From contig NC_052397.1 in NCBI RefSeq assembly GCF_009389715.1, positions 16,192,129 through 16,256,128 on the forward strand: a stretch of 64,000 bases of DNA, given 5' to 3'. The notes below the pieces were generated by a model. That model had not been told where the DNA came from. It did no database searches and saw only the letters and a program-made list of their open reading frames with translations. The position numbers and the translations under genes are program-made. Shown here piece after piece: positions 1-9,435 of the stretch; position 1 is the stretch's first letter, and every line of letters begins with the position of its first letter. The DNA is from Phoenix dactylifera. Its lineage: Eukaryota > Streptophyta > Magnoliopsida > Arecales > Arecaceae.

Positions 1-477
1 GATTTATAGTTTTCTGACCCGATCTGTATTTGACCCGACCTGTTTATGTCTGACCCGACCCGATTGCCACCCCTACTCAGCGGCCTTCTTTGGCTTGTGG
101 TCAACTCAGCAGGGTGCCCCCACTCAGATCAGGGCGTGTTGTCGTAGGAGGCGTCGAATGGCGTGGAAAGGCGTCGAATGGCGTCGAATGTCGTCAAATG
201 TCGTCGAAGTGTCGTCGAATGGCGTCGAGTGTCGTCGAGTGTCGTCGAATGTCGTCGAATGGCGTCGAGTGGCGTCGAGTGGCGTCGAGTGGCGTCGAGT
301 GGCGTCGAATGGCGTCGAATGGCGTCGAGTGGCGTCGAGTGTCGTCGAGTGTCGTCGAATGGCGTCGAGTGGCGTCGAGTGTCGTCGAGTGTCGTCGAGT
401 GGCGTCGAGTGTCGTTGGAAGCTCCTTTGCTTCTTAGCTTCATGGTAGCGAACTCGGGCCCTTCCTCTAGCGCCAAC
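1..477 (-). mobile_element. Internal part of a further Tat-type gypsy unit (partial)
   Basis: This stretch matches 4935-5532 closely, apart from the length of the decamer array. It holds the right end of a hAT-type element (1-69), a spacer, the decamer array (150-415) and the primer-binding-site region next to the LTR at 478. It therefore belongs to a second internal region of the same family, joined to the shared LTR at 478-1712, and it continues beyond the left edge. It is a broken fossil; only its start lies in the window. Confidence 0.75.
150..415. repeat. Decamer tandem array, copy 1 (about 27 units)
   Basis: The unit is GGCGTCGAGT with variants (GGCGTCGAAT, GTCGTCGAGT). Ten is not a multiple of three, so each reading frame cycles through the same 30-bp register. 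All three frames on one strand therefore spell the same decapeptide (minus strand TRRHSTPLDA, plus strand GVEWRRVASS). The array lies just inside the element's internal region, next to the LTR. Confidence 0.9.
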
Positions 478-1712
478 TGTTGCTGGAAATTGGACCCGGG
501 GGCCGCCGCGAAGCCGGAGAAGGACGAGCTCCGCTGCTACAGGGGGCGGATGGCGGTGCGCCGGCCGGCTGCGTCCTCCACCGAGGGGGGCGTGGGAGCG
601 TCCGAAGAGGGGAGTGGTGCGTCCAGTCTTGTCCTGTCCTGCAAAAAAGCCGGTGGCCGGGCTCCCCGGCGCCGGCCCTCCGATGCCTAAGTCAGAGGGG
701 GCAAGTATGTGGAGAGAGCAGGGAGGAGAGTATGTGGAGAAGACAGAGAGAATCTTGTGTTCAATTGTGTCTGTGCTGTTTTCTTCCTTTTTCCCCCGGT
801 CTAGGAGGGTTCTCTCCAGCTCCGGGTTTTTTCTCTGGTTTTTTGGTCCTCCCTCCCTTTTCCCTCCAGGTTTCCTTTTATAGGAGGATTTTTGTTACCT
901 GGGAGGTGACAGGAGGTTTGTCCTGTTTTGTAATAATTGGGCGCGATTTGGCCCATTAATGGCGTAATGGGGAACGGGACCGGATCAGACCGGAATCAGG
1001 GAGTTGTCACGGTCGATCGGACCTGTTGGAGTGGTTGAACCGCCGGCTGTGGTGGGCCTGGGGTCCGTGGATGGTAAGTGCATTTATTACCGAATGAACC
1101 GGCGGTCAGGGAGAGCCATACGTTCTGATGGTTCAGTGATCCGGAGATCGTCTTGGGCCGTGTTCATTAAATGCCTGAGTGCATCGGAGACTTGAGGGAG
1201 TCTCATGCATTAATGGCAGGTCGTGCCGAACGCCTGAGGAGATCTTATGCCTTGATGGCTTGGAGATAGTGGCAGGTCGCAAGCCGTAGGAGTTGTCAAG
1301 TCCCTTGGACTTTAGGCGGAGGTTGAACATTTGGTTAAGGCATCGGCTCGGCAAGGGTGCCGAGCCGAGCTGATCGCCCAATGGGGCGCCCTGTGGCGGG
1401 GCTGCTTTGAGTACTCCTGGTCGGCGCCCTTTAGGCGAGCACCTTCTAGCAGAGCGCCTCGGCGCTGTCTTTGGTCGGCACTTTCTAACCGAGCAGCTTA
1501 TTTTGGTTGGGCACCTCTTGGCGCGCACTCTGGTCGGCGCCTTCTAGTCGAGCGCCTTCCTGGTCGGTATCCTTTGGCCGAGCAGCTTTCTGGTCGGCGA
1601 TCTTTGGCCGAGCAGCTCTCCGTTCGGCACTCTTTGGCCGAGCAACTTTCCGGCTGGCGCTCTTCGGCCGAGCGCCTCCGTGAATGTATGGCTTGGGGTT
1701 CTTCCCCCAACA
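478..1712 (-). mobile_element. LTR of the Tat-type gypsy array, copy 1
   Basis: This is a 1235-bp repeat, read on the minus strand, that starts TGTTGGGGG at 1712 and ends CCAGCAACA at 478. It matches 5533-6767 over its whole length with about seven substitutions (about 0.6%). A likely TATA box (CCTATAAAAGG on the minus strand) lies near 876-882. A purine-rich run just above 1713 (minus strand) is the expected polypurine tract. The boundaries are supported by the solo LTR at 59138-60383, which has the same two ends. At a rate of about 1.3e-8 per site per year the divergence would be about 0.2 million years, but gene conversion within a tandem array could make this misleading. Confidence 0.85.
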
Positions 1713-1737
1713 CTACCCTCCGACTTCCGAGTCCGAG

Positions 1738-1795
1738 CTGCTTTTTGGCTCGGGCAAAGGAAGTAGTTCAGTCGTCGATCGTCCTGGTGCTGTGA
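1738..1795 (-). repeat. Short second copy of the integrase-end sequence
   Basis: This short stretch, close to the polypurine tract, resembles 4275-4335, the start of the remaining integrase fragment (both contain a TTTTTGGCTCGG-like and an AGTCGTCGATC-like core). It is probably a rearranged piece of the same family, brought in when the 3' untranslated part was built up. Confidence 0.5.
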
Positions 1796-1797
1796 GC

Positions 1798-2826
1798 GCT
1801 CTTACACCAAGGCGACTGAAGACGCTTTTTCTGCTCGGAGTCCGTTCTTTGGGGACGTCGGCAGAGAAGAGTCCAAGAATAAAATAAAGACATTAAATGA
1901 ATGGGTACCTTGTACCGTGTGCGTCCTTGCGCCGAGGCGACTGAAGACGCTTCTCTGCTTGGACTCCGTTCTTTGGGGACGTCGGCAGAGAAATCCAAAA
2001 ATAGACAATATGGAGACATTAACGTAGAAACATTTAAGTAAATGGGTACCTTGTACCGTGTGCGTCCTTGCGCCGAGGCGACTGAAGACGCTTCTCTGCT
2101 CGGACTCCGTTCTTTGGGGACGTCGGCAGAGAAATCCAAAAATAGACAATATGGAGACATTAACGTAGAAACATTAAAGTAAATGGGTACCTTGTACCGT
2201 GTGCGTCCCTGCGCCGAGGCGACTGAAGACGCTTTTTCTGCTCGGAGTCCGTTCTTTGGGGACGTCGGCAGAGAAGAGTCCAAGAATAAAATAATGTAAA
2301 GACATTAAATAAATGGGTACCTTGTACCGTGTGCGTCCTTGCGCCGAGGCGACTGAAGACGCTTCTCTGCTCGGACTCCGTTCTTTGGGGACGTCGGCAG
2401 AGAAATTCAAAAATAGACAATATGGAGACATTAACGTAGAAACATTTAAGTAAATGGGTACCTTGTACCGTGTGCGTCCTTGCGCCGAGGCGACTGAAGA
2501 CGCTTCTCTGCTCGGACTCCGTTCTTTGGGGACGTCGGCAGAGAAATCCAAAAATAGACAATATGGAGACATTAACGTAGAAACATTAAAGTAAATAGGT
2601 ACCTTGTACCGTGTGCGTCCTTGCGCCGAGGCGACTGAAGACGCTTTTTCTGCTCGGAGTCCGTTCTTTGGGGACGTCGGCAGAGAAGAGTCCAAGAATA
2701 AAATAATGTAAAGACATTAAATGAATGGGTACCTTGTACCGTGTGCGTCCTTGCGCCGAGGCGACTGAAGACGCTTCTCTGCTCGGACTCCGTTTTTGGA
2801 GGGCGTCGACAGAGAAATCCATCGAT
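1798..2826. repeat. Higher-order tandem repeat (141+141+130 bp)
   Basis: The anchor GTACCTTGTACCGTGTGCG recurs near 1905, 2046, 2187, 2317, 2458, 2599 and 2729, giving spacings of 141, 141, 130, 141, 141 and 130 bp. Subunit type alternates in the same order, so the real unit is about 412 bp, present twice, plus partial units at both ends. It lies in the 3' untranslated part of the Tat-type element. Long minus-strand ORFs over it are by-products of repetition. Confidence 0.9.
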
Positions 2827-2972
2827 GAAGGAACGAGCCGAGCTCGTTGGTTGAAGCTGGTAAAGAATGAGCCGAGCTCATTTGGCCAATAAGGACAACA
2901 TCCCAACGTATCGGGGCATCCCGATGAACCGGGGCGTCTCGACGTCTCGAGGCATCCCGGCCGAGGTCGGGG

Positions 2973-3703
2973 TAGGAGCACGAGCCGAGCTCGTCCGGTC
3001 AGAGGACCGCTATTCAATAATCGATGGAGCACGAGCCGAGCTCGTCCGGTCAGAGAGGACCGCTACTCAATAATCGATGGAGCACGAGCCGAGCTCGTCC
3101 GGTCAGAGAGGACCGCTACTCAATAGTCGATGGAGCACGAGCCGAGCTCGTCCGGTCAGAGAGGACCGCTACTCAATAATCGATGGAGCACGAGCCGAGC
3201 TCGTCCGGTCAGAGAGGACCGCTACTCAATAATCGATGGAGCACGAGCCGAGCTCGTCCGGTCAGAGAGGACCGCTACTCAATAATCGATGGAGCACGAG
3301 CCGAGCTCGTCCGGTCAGAGAGGACCGCTACTCAATAGTCGATGGAGCACGAGCCGAGCTCGTCCGGTCAGAGGACCGCTACTCAATAATCGATGGAGCA
3401 CGAGCCGAGCTCGTCCGGTCAGAGAGGACCGCTACTCAATAATCGATGGAGCACGAGCCGAGCTCGTCCGGTCAGAGAGGACCGCTACTCAATAATCGAT
3501 GGAGCACGAGCCGAGCTCGTCCGGTCAGAGAGGACCGCTACTCAATAGTCGATGGAGCACGAGCCGAGCTCGTCCGGTCAGAGGACCGCTACTCAATAGT
3601 CGATGGAGCACGAGCCGAGCTCGTCCGGTCAGAGAGGACCGCTACTCAATAATCGATGGAGCACGAGCCGAGCTCGTCCGGTCAGAGAGGACCGCTACTC
3701 ATG
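2973..3703. repeat. 53-bp tandem array, about 14 copies
   Basis: About 14 near-identical units contain GAGCACGAGCCGAGCTCG and CCGGTCAGAGAGGACCGC. Most are 53 bp and a few are 50 bp, through loss of one AGAG-like step. Each unit has two palindromic cores: the CGAGC/GCTCG pair and the CGGTC/GACCG pair. There are no unique spacers between units. The array sits in the 3' untranslated part of the Tat-type element. Confidence 0.92.
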
Positions 3704-4046
3704 TCTCGACGCCTCGAGCTTCCCGGTAACCGGGGCGTCCCGACGTCTCGGGGCATCCTGACCGTGGCCAGGGTAGGAGAATGAGCCGAGCTCGCTGATG
3801 GAGAGCGCACCATAAACTCATGGACATCTTCAGGGAGTCCACGCAGGTACTCCATCATCCCGAGGTATCAGGGCATCCTAACCGTGGTTAGGGAAGAAGA
3901 ATAAACCTGATGCCATGGGATAATCAAGAAAATTGGTGAGCTCGGAATAAGTCCGCAAACCATCAGTTTATCGTGAAATGAAATTCATAGAGTGAAATTC
4001 ATAGAATGGAATTTAATGGTTGAATAATGAGGGACCCCTTAGGGTT

Positions 4047-4340
4047 CTACTGGTGGTACACGCGGAGATTTTCAGAGCTCCAGCTCCGCGGAATGGGAGT
4101 CCCATTTAGAGACTCCAATTGATAAGCTCCGGGTCGGCGAATGCGCGTGACTCGGTATGGTCCCTCCCAATTCGGGGCCAGCTTCCCTCGCTCAGTTGGT
4201 CGGGAGGTTTCAGCTCTTCTTAGGACAAGGTCCCCTAGTCTGAAAGATTTGACTTTGACCCTGGCGTTGTAGTACTGAGCTGTCTTTTGGCTCGGACGAA
4301 GGAAGTAGTCCAGTCGTCGATCATCCTGCAATATAGCCAA
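4047..4340 (-). pseudogene. Integrase end of the Tat-type element (fossil)
   Basis: A remnant of about 97 residues encodes the last part of a Ty3/gypsy integrase. The visible landmarks are a YYNARVK motif, a GDLVLRRAE motif, the GKLAPNWEGPYRV block and a closing NLRVYHQ block. No chromodomain follows, as expected for the Tat branch. It is all that remains of the polymerase in this unit. It is broken. Confidence 0.85.
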
Positions 4341-4420
4341 ATATATATGGAGATGTGCGTGCCAAGCAGGATGTACCTTTCATGCAGTTAGAGTTATAGT
4401 GCTTTAGGTCGACTCAGCGG

Positions 4421-5009
4421 TAGGGGTGGCAAAATATGATCCGACCCGCCAACCCGACCCGTGTTCGACTCGCCATAAACAGGTTTGGGTTTGGCCTAAA
4501 CAGGTTCGGGTCGTAAACAGGTCGACCCGTTTAACCTGTTTATTAATTGGGTCGGATACGGGTTTTAGATGTCTGACCCGTTTAAACCGTTTAACCCGTT
4601 TAACTGTTGGGCAGGTTAAACAGGTCTAAACAGGTTAAATGGGTTAAACAGGTTAAACGGGTTAAACAGGTCTAAACAGGTTAAACGGGTCTAAACAGGT
4701 CTAAACAGGTCGGGTTGGGCAGGTTAAACAGGTCGGGTTGGACAGATTAAACAGGTCTAAACAGGTTAAACGGGTCAGGTTGGGCAAACAGGTTAAACAG
4801 GTCGGGTCGGGTTGGGTAAACAGGTTACCTGTTTATTAAACAGGTTAAACGGGTCGGGTCGGGTTACCTGTTTAATAAACAGGTCAGGTTCAGATTTGTA
4901 ATTCCTGACCCGTTTAATAAACAGGTCGGGTTCAGATTTATAGTTTTCTGACCCGATTTGTATTTGACCCGACCTGTTTATGTCTGACCCGACCCGATTG
5001 CCACCCCTA
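4421..5009. mobile_element. Non-autonomous hAT-type element inside the Tat element
   Basis: This 589-bp element has terminal inverted repeats TAGGGGTGGCAA / TTGCCACCCCTA and an exact 8-bp target-site duplication, CTCAGCGG, at 4413-4420 and 5010-5017. The interior is a run of short GGTTAAACAGG- and GGTCGGGT-like subrepeats (about 4490-4990). It has no coding capacity. The same right end is at 1-69, so it inserted before the host element was multiplied. An 8-bp duplication and this inverted repeat fit the hAT superfamily. Confidence 0.85.
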
Positions 5010-5083
5010 CTCAGCGGCCTTCTTTGGCTTGTGGTCAACTCAGCAGGGTGCCCCCACTCAGATCAGGGCGTGTTGTCGTAGGA

Positions 5084-5469
5084 GGCGTCGAATGGCGTGG
5101 AAAGGCGTCGAATGGCGTTGAATGTCGTCGAATGTCGTCGAAGTGTCGTCGAAGTGTCGTCGAATGGCGTCGAGTGTCGTCGAGTGTCGTCGAATGGCGT
5201 CGAATGGCGTCGAGTGGCGTCGAGTGGCGTCGAATGGCGTCGAATGGCGTCGAGTGGCGTCGAGTGGCGTCGAATGGCGTCGAATGGCGTCGAGTGGCGT
5301 CGAGTGGCGTCGAGTGCCGTCGAGTGCCGTCGAATGGCGTCGAATGGCATCTAGTGGCGTCGAGTGTCGTCGAGTGGCGTCGAATGGCGTCGAGTGGCGT
5401 CGAGTACCGTCGAATGCCGTCGAGTGCCGTCGAGTGGCGTCGAATGGCATCGAATGGCGTCGAGTGTCG
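5084..5469. repeat. Decamer tandem array, copy 2 (about 39 units)
   Basis: This array has the same decamer as 150-415 but is about 120 bp (12 units) longer, and it occupies the equivalent place in the second element unit. The flanks of the two arrays are almost identical, so array length has changed faster than the sequence around it. Confidence 0.9.
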
Positions 5470-5532
5470 TTGGAAGCTCCTTTGCTTCTTAGCTTCATGG
5501 TAGCGAACTCGGGCCCTTCCTCTAGCGCCAAC

Positions 5533-6767
5533 TGTTGCTGGAAATTGGACCCGGGGGCCGCCGCGAAGCCGGGGAAGGAGGAGCTCCGCTGCTACAGGGG
5601 GCGGACGGCGGTGCGCCGGCCGGCTGCGTCCTCCACCACGGGGGGCGTGGGAGCGTCCGAAGAGGGGAGTGGTGCGTCCAGTCTTGTCCTGTCCTGCAAA
5701 AAAGCCGGTGGTCGGGCTCCCCGGCGCCGGCCCTCCGATGCCTAAGTCAGAGGGGGCAAGTATGTGGAGAGAGCAGGGAGGAGAGTATGTGGAGAAGACA
5801 GAGAGAATCTTGTGTTCAATTGTGTCTGTGCTGTTTTCTTCCTTTTTCCCCCGGTCTAGGAGGGTTCTCTCCAGCTCCGGGTTTTTTCTCTGGTTTTTTG
5901 GTCCTCCCTCCCTTTTCCCTCCAGGTTTCCTTTTATAGGAGGATTTTTGTTACCTGGGAGGTGACAGGAGGTTTGTCCTGTTTTGTAATAATTGGGCGCG
6001 ATTTGGCCCATTAATGGCGTAATGGGGAACGGGACCGGATCAGACCGGAATCAGGGAGTTGTCACGGTCGATCGGACCTGTTGGAGTGGTTGAACCGCCG
6101 GCTGTGGTGGGCCTGGGGTCCGTGGATGGTAAGTGCATTTATTACCGAATGAACCGGCGGTCAGGGAGAGCCATACGTTCTGATGGTTCAGTGATCCGGA
6201 GATCGTCTTGGGCCGTGTTCATTAAATGCCTGAGTGCATCGGAGACTTGAGGGAGTCTCATGCATTAATGGCAGGTCGTGCCGAACGCCTGAGGAGATCT
6301 TATGCCTTGATGGCTTGGAGATAGTGGCAGGTCGCAAGCCGTAGGAGTTGTCAAGTCCCTTGGACTTTAGGCGGAGGTTGAACATTTGGTTAAGGCATCG
6401 GCTCGGCAAGGGTGCCGAGCCGAGCTGATCGCCCAATGGGGCGCCCTGTGGCGGGGCTGCTTTGAGTACTCCTGGTCGGCGCCCTTTAGGCGAGCACCTT
6501 CTAGCAGAGCGCCTCGGCGCTGTCTTTGGTCGGCACTTTCTAACCGAGCAGCTTATTTTGGTTGGGCACCTCTTGGCGCGCACTCTGGTCGGCGCCTTCT
6601 AGTCGAGCGCCTTCCTGGTCGGCATCCTTTGGCCGAGCAGCTTTCTGGTCGGCGATCTTTGGCCGAGCAGCTCTCCGTTCGGCACTCTTTGGCCGAGCAA
6701 CTTTCCGGCTGGCGCTCTTCGGCCGAGCGCCTCCGTGAATGTATGGCTTGGGGTTCTTCCCCCAACA
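5533..6767 (-). mobile_element. LTR of the Tat-type gypsy array, copy 2
   Basis: This is a 1235-bp repeat matching 478-1712. It reads TGTTGGGGG at 6767 to CCAGCAACA at 5533 on the minus strand, so it acts as the 5' LTR of the unit below it. A likely TATA box lies near 5931-5937. It ends about 210 bp beyond the stop codon of the ribosomal protein L6 gene. The matching target-site duplication would be at the far left end, outside the window. Confidence 0.85.
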
Positions 6768-6978
6768 GCACTCACAAGAACAACTACAAATTTGATATGC
6801 TAATCCATCAAAAAAGATCCCCCTGGGTGATTACTTTAGAAATCATTCAAGGATTTTAATGACAGAACAAGTAGTTCATTCGCCAACTGTCTTCCATCCT
6901 TCCCCTGCTATGGTCGAGCATGGTGGTGCTACTCAACAGTTTAAGCATAAAAGAACAAGAATTTCATCCATTCTGCTT

Positions 6979-7287
6979 TTACTTTGATTTTTTTCCTTGC
7001 TTCTTCTTTACTACTTCATCAATGTACATGATACCCTTGCCTTTGTAGACTTCAGGGGGCTTACAGCTACGAACTGCACCTGCAAACTGGTGTACCCTTT
7101 GTTTGTCTATCCCCGTACAACAAATAATGTTGGGTTTAAAGCAGAAAACACGAACAGCAGGAGGAACAGCAAATTCAACCTCATGACTGTAGCCCAATTT
7201 TAAGAACAGTCGGCGACCTTCTGCTTCAGTTCTTCCTCTAAACCCAACTCCCACAATCTTTAGAAACCGAAAGAATTTGGCTTCCAT
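6979..7287 (-). CDS. Mitochondrial ribosomal protein L6 (uL6m)
   Basis: This encodes a 102-residue protein of the large mitochondrial ribosomal subunit. It matches the C-terminal half of bacterial L6: a VGVGFRG block near residue 13, GYSHEVEF near 32, a GIDKQRVHQFAG block near 59, and the hallmark PPEVYKGKGIMYIDEVV followed by a lysine-rich tail. Plant mitochondrial L6 proteins are known to be about this short, so it looks complete. The ATG at 7287 directly follows a possible splice acceptor (TTGTAG), and a first untranslated exon probably ends at 9020 (donor GAG/GTAAGC on the minus strand), so introns in the 5' UTR are likely. It is divergently paired with the Maf gene at 9436. Protein identity is firm; the UTR structure is inferred. 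Confidence 0.88.
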   Translation of the reverse strand: MEAKFFRFLKIVGVGFRGRTEAEGRRLFLKLGYSHEVEFAVPPAVRVFCFKPNIICCTGIDKQRVHQFAGAVRSCKPPEVYKGKGIMYIDEVVKKKQGKKSK

Positions 7288-9019
7288 CTACAATTTCTGG
7301 ACGCTTTGCCTGTTATAGGAATGCAAATAAATAAAATCTCCATCTGAAGTTACAGGCATGTGTAAAATAACACCAATTTGCTACATGATCTGCAGATTTT
7401 TCATTGAGGATTTTGACAATAACCTTTGACAGATAAAGAAACCAGATTTATAAGCTATTTTAATTGCTACCATGACCAAGGATTTTTCAAAATCAACTCT
7501 CCAAAAAGACAAAAAAATTTAGACAACATGAATAGCTGACTGGCTTCTTTTGCATGCCCTTGAGAGAAGAAAAGGAAGCAACTACTAACCACCATTTCTA
7601 GTTCCATATAACCGCAACATATTTGCTGATATTAAAGACAAAAGTGAACCAAGCAAATCAAATGAATTTAATAAGCATGATATGGGGACTAGTTTAAGTG
7701 AAAATTGATATCCTTTAAAAGCAATAACTAATAACTAAAATGATGGAATATAACACAAAAAATTTCATGTCATCATATCGAAAGTACCTTATTTCTGCTT
7801 GGGAGGTCAAGATCTTTGTTTGGGCACTATGCAGAAATCAAGTTGTCATCAAGGATAGCCTTGAGCAAAAAAATCTCAATTTTTGGTGCAATAGCAAACT
7901 CCGTGATATATAAGATGCGACGACAGACTATATATTTTCCTAGTGTTGCTTCACTCTTTCGTTGCGGAAAGAACTCCTGAAAGCATGGAGTTTAAACCTA
8001 AGGGGATTGAATCTACAACTACTGGTCAGATTGCAGGGAATACAATGGAAGCAGCAATGTGAGAGGAGTTGGACATGGCTGCTGCAGCTTTGCCTTGAAG
8101 TGTATGTCTTGAAAGAAATGGGTAAGAGTTCAAGGCTGTTAAGTAGAGTAGAAACAAAGTCTGGAGAGGAATGTGGACCCTTCTTTCTTCATAGATTTCA
8201 GTCCTTAACAGACAAGGAGAATTCAAAGGTTATCGAGGTGCTGGAGGTGTCCAATCCATATTGTGGCCTCCACTGAATCTGTTATCGAACACTTCTCTAT
8301 CTGCTGTTGGCCCCCAATTCTATTACTCTCCCCCACTATTTTGAGCTTCTATTCCTTGCCTTTGTTTAATGTTCTTGACACCATCTTGGGGGCTGAGTAG
8401 AGCTAATATGAGGACAGCGAAACAACAACCCAAATAGGATTGGTTTTGACTGGACGGCCGGGTATTAGACACCAATAATCTAAGCCATTGGATGTGTTCC
8501 ACCATCTCTAAATTACTTACTATTAAAATTTATATATTTATCTGGAGACCCCTAGTCTATGCATCCACTGGTCGAAAATGGATATGAGCCAAAATCATAA
8601 CAAAGAATCATCACAGTTTCGGATGAGAAACATAACAAATGATCTTTGAAGTAACATCCTTATCATTTACACCACATCTACCCTTAGAAAATTAATTAAT
8701 TGTCCTCCCTAGAGTTCTAAAAATAATATTTCAATTCTCTAGTTCGATCAGCTTATTGACATTCTAAGGACATGTGTATGTGATTCGGAGTCCTAAGAAA
8801 TTTGCCAGGCAAACAATCACTACGGTATAAACTGTATCATAAACAATCTTCTTGAAATAGCTCAGACAAATTAGCATACATGCTCATATCTTATCAAAAA
8901 GAGCTGCCATTCCATGAACAAACATAATTATGTTTTTAAAAAAAAACTAGATCGAAAATTAAAAATAAAAGAAACTAAAGAAATATATATATCCGAAATC
9001 TCAGAGGGGGCAAGCTTAC
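7288..9019 (-). other. 5' UTR introns of the ribosomal protein L6 gene (inferred)
   Basis: No coding region is recognisable here. A likely splice donor on the minus strand at 9018-9019 and a donor-like site near 7786 suggest one or two untranslated exons between about 7790 and 9130. The ORFs at 7962-8276 and 8323-8505 have no recognisable domain and AT-rich, non-coding-like composition. Confidence 0.4.
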
Positions 9020-9099
9020 CTCGAGTAGAAAGGTAGAAAACAGGATAGGGCAGCCAAGTTGGCGGTGGCCGGAGGGGGGTCGTTGGGTTGGCCGCTGGT

Positions 9100-9435
9100 G
9101 GCGAAGGGCGGAGGAAACGAAGCGACAGGAGATGGAAGGTTAGGGTTAAAAGTACCCAGCGGAAGAACACACGTGCCGTCATCACACAATATAAAGCGGC
9201 AACCATATGCCGATTTCTTAACATGCGCACATTTTGCAAACCAATGGTTGGATCTTATCTCGTGGACGCACGTGTCTAGAAGGAGACTATAAGCTGAATA
9301 GAAGCCCGTCGGGATGCGCCGTTGGAGCCTCTCGCCGAACTCTCGGGAGCTCGTTCCCTCCCTCGCTTCTTCTCTCTTACCCCACCTTTCTCTATTCTCC
9401 ACAAAAACAAGTAAATTAAAAAAAGGAGCAGAGAT
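9100..9435. promoter_or_regulatory. Shared divergent promoter, L6 and Maf genes
   Basis: This short interval separates the L6 gene (minus) from the Maf gene (plus). At 9140-9147 the minus strand reads AACCCTAA, a telo-box typical of plant ribosomal-protein promoters, so it probably serves the L6 side. On the plus strand TATAAAG at 9190-9196 could be the TATA box of the Maf gene, leaving a 5' UTR of roughly 200 bases before the ATG at 9436. An ACACGTG-like motif lies near 9167-9173. Start sites are inferred. Confidence 0.45.

Larger units (their letters stand above)
1713..5532 (-). mobile_element. Internal region of a broken Tat-lineage Ty3/gypsy element
   Basis: This region lies between two matching 1235-bp LTRs and is read from 5532 down to 1713. 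Parts in order: a primer-binding-site region (about 5511-5532), a gag-start region with the decamer array (5084-5469), a hAT-type insertion (4421-5009), the end of integrase (4047-4340), a long 3' untranslated part with two tandem-repeat arrays (1798-3703), and a polypurine tract. The integrase end (GKLAPNWEGPYRV and LENLRVYHQ-like residues, no chromodomain) and the repeats before the 3' LTR fit the Tat/Retand lineage, whose 3' UTRs are known sources of satellite repeats. The element is broken: most of gag-pol is absent, so any movement would have needed help from a related element. Confidence 0.75.

Noticed and set aside
90-690. Several overlapping ORFs of 115-175 codons over the decamer array
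   Set aside because: They are forced open by the period-10 repeat on both strands and share the same repeat peptides; none shows a host gene family.
1768-2695. Long minus-strand ORFs of 115-173 codons
   Set aside because: They arise from the 130/141-bp tandem repeat in the retroelement's 3' untranslated part.
2973-3703. CRISPR-like array
   Set aside because: Repeats abut directly with no unique spacers, the unit is inside a plant retroelement, and there are no cas genes.
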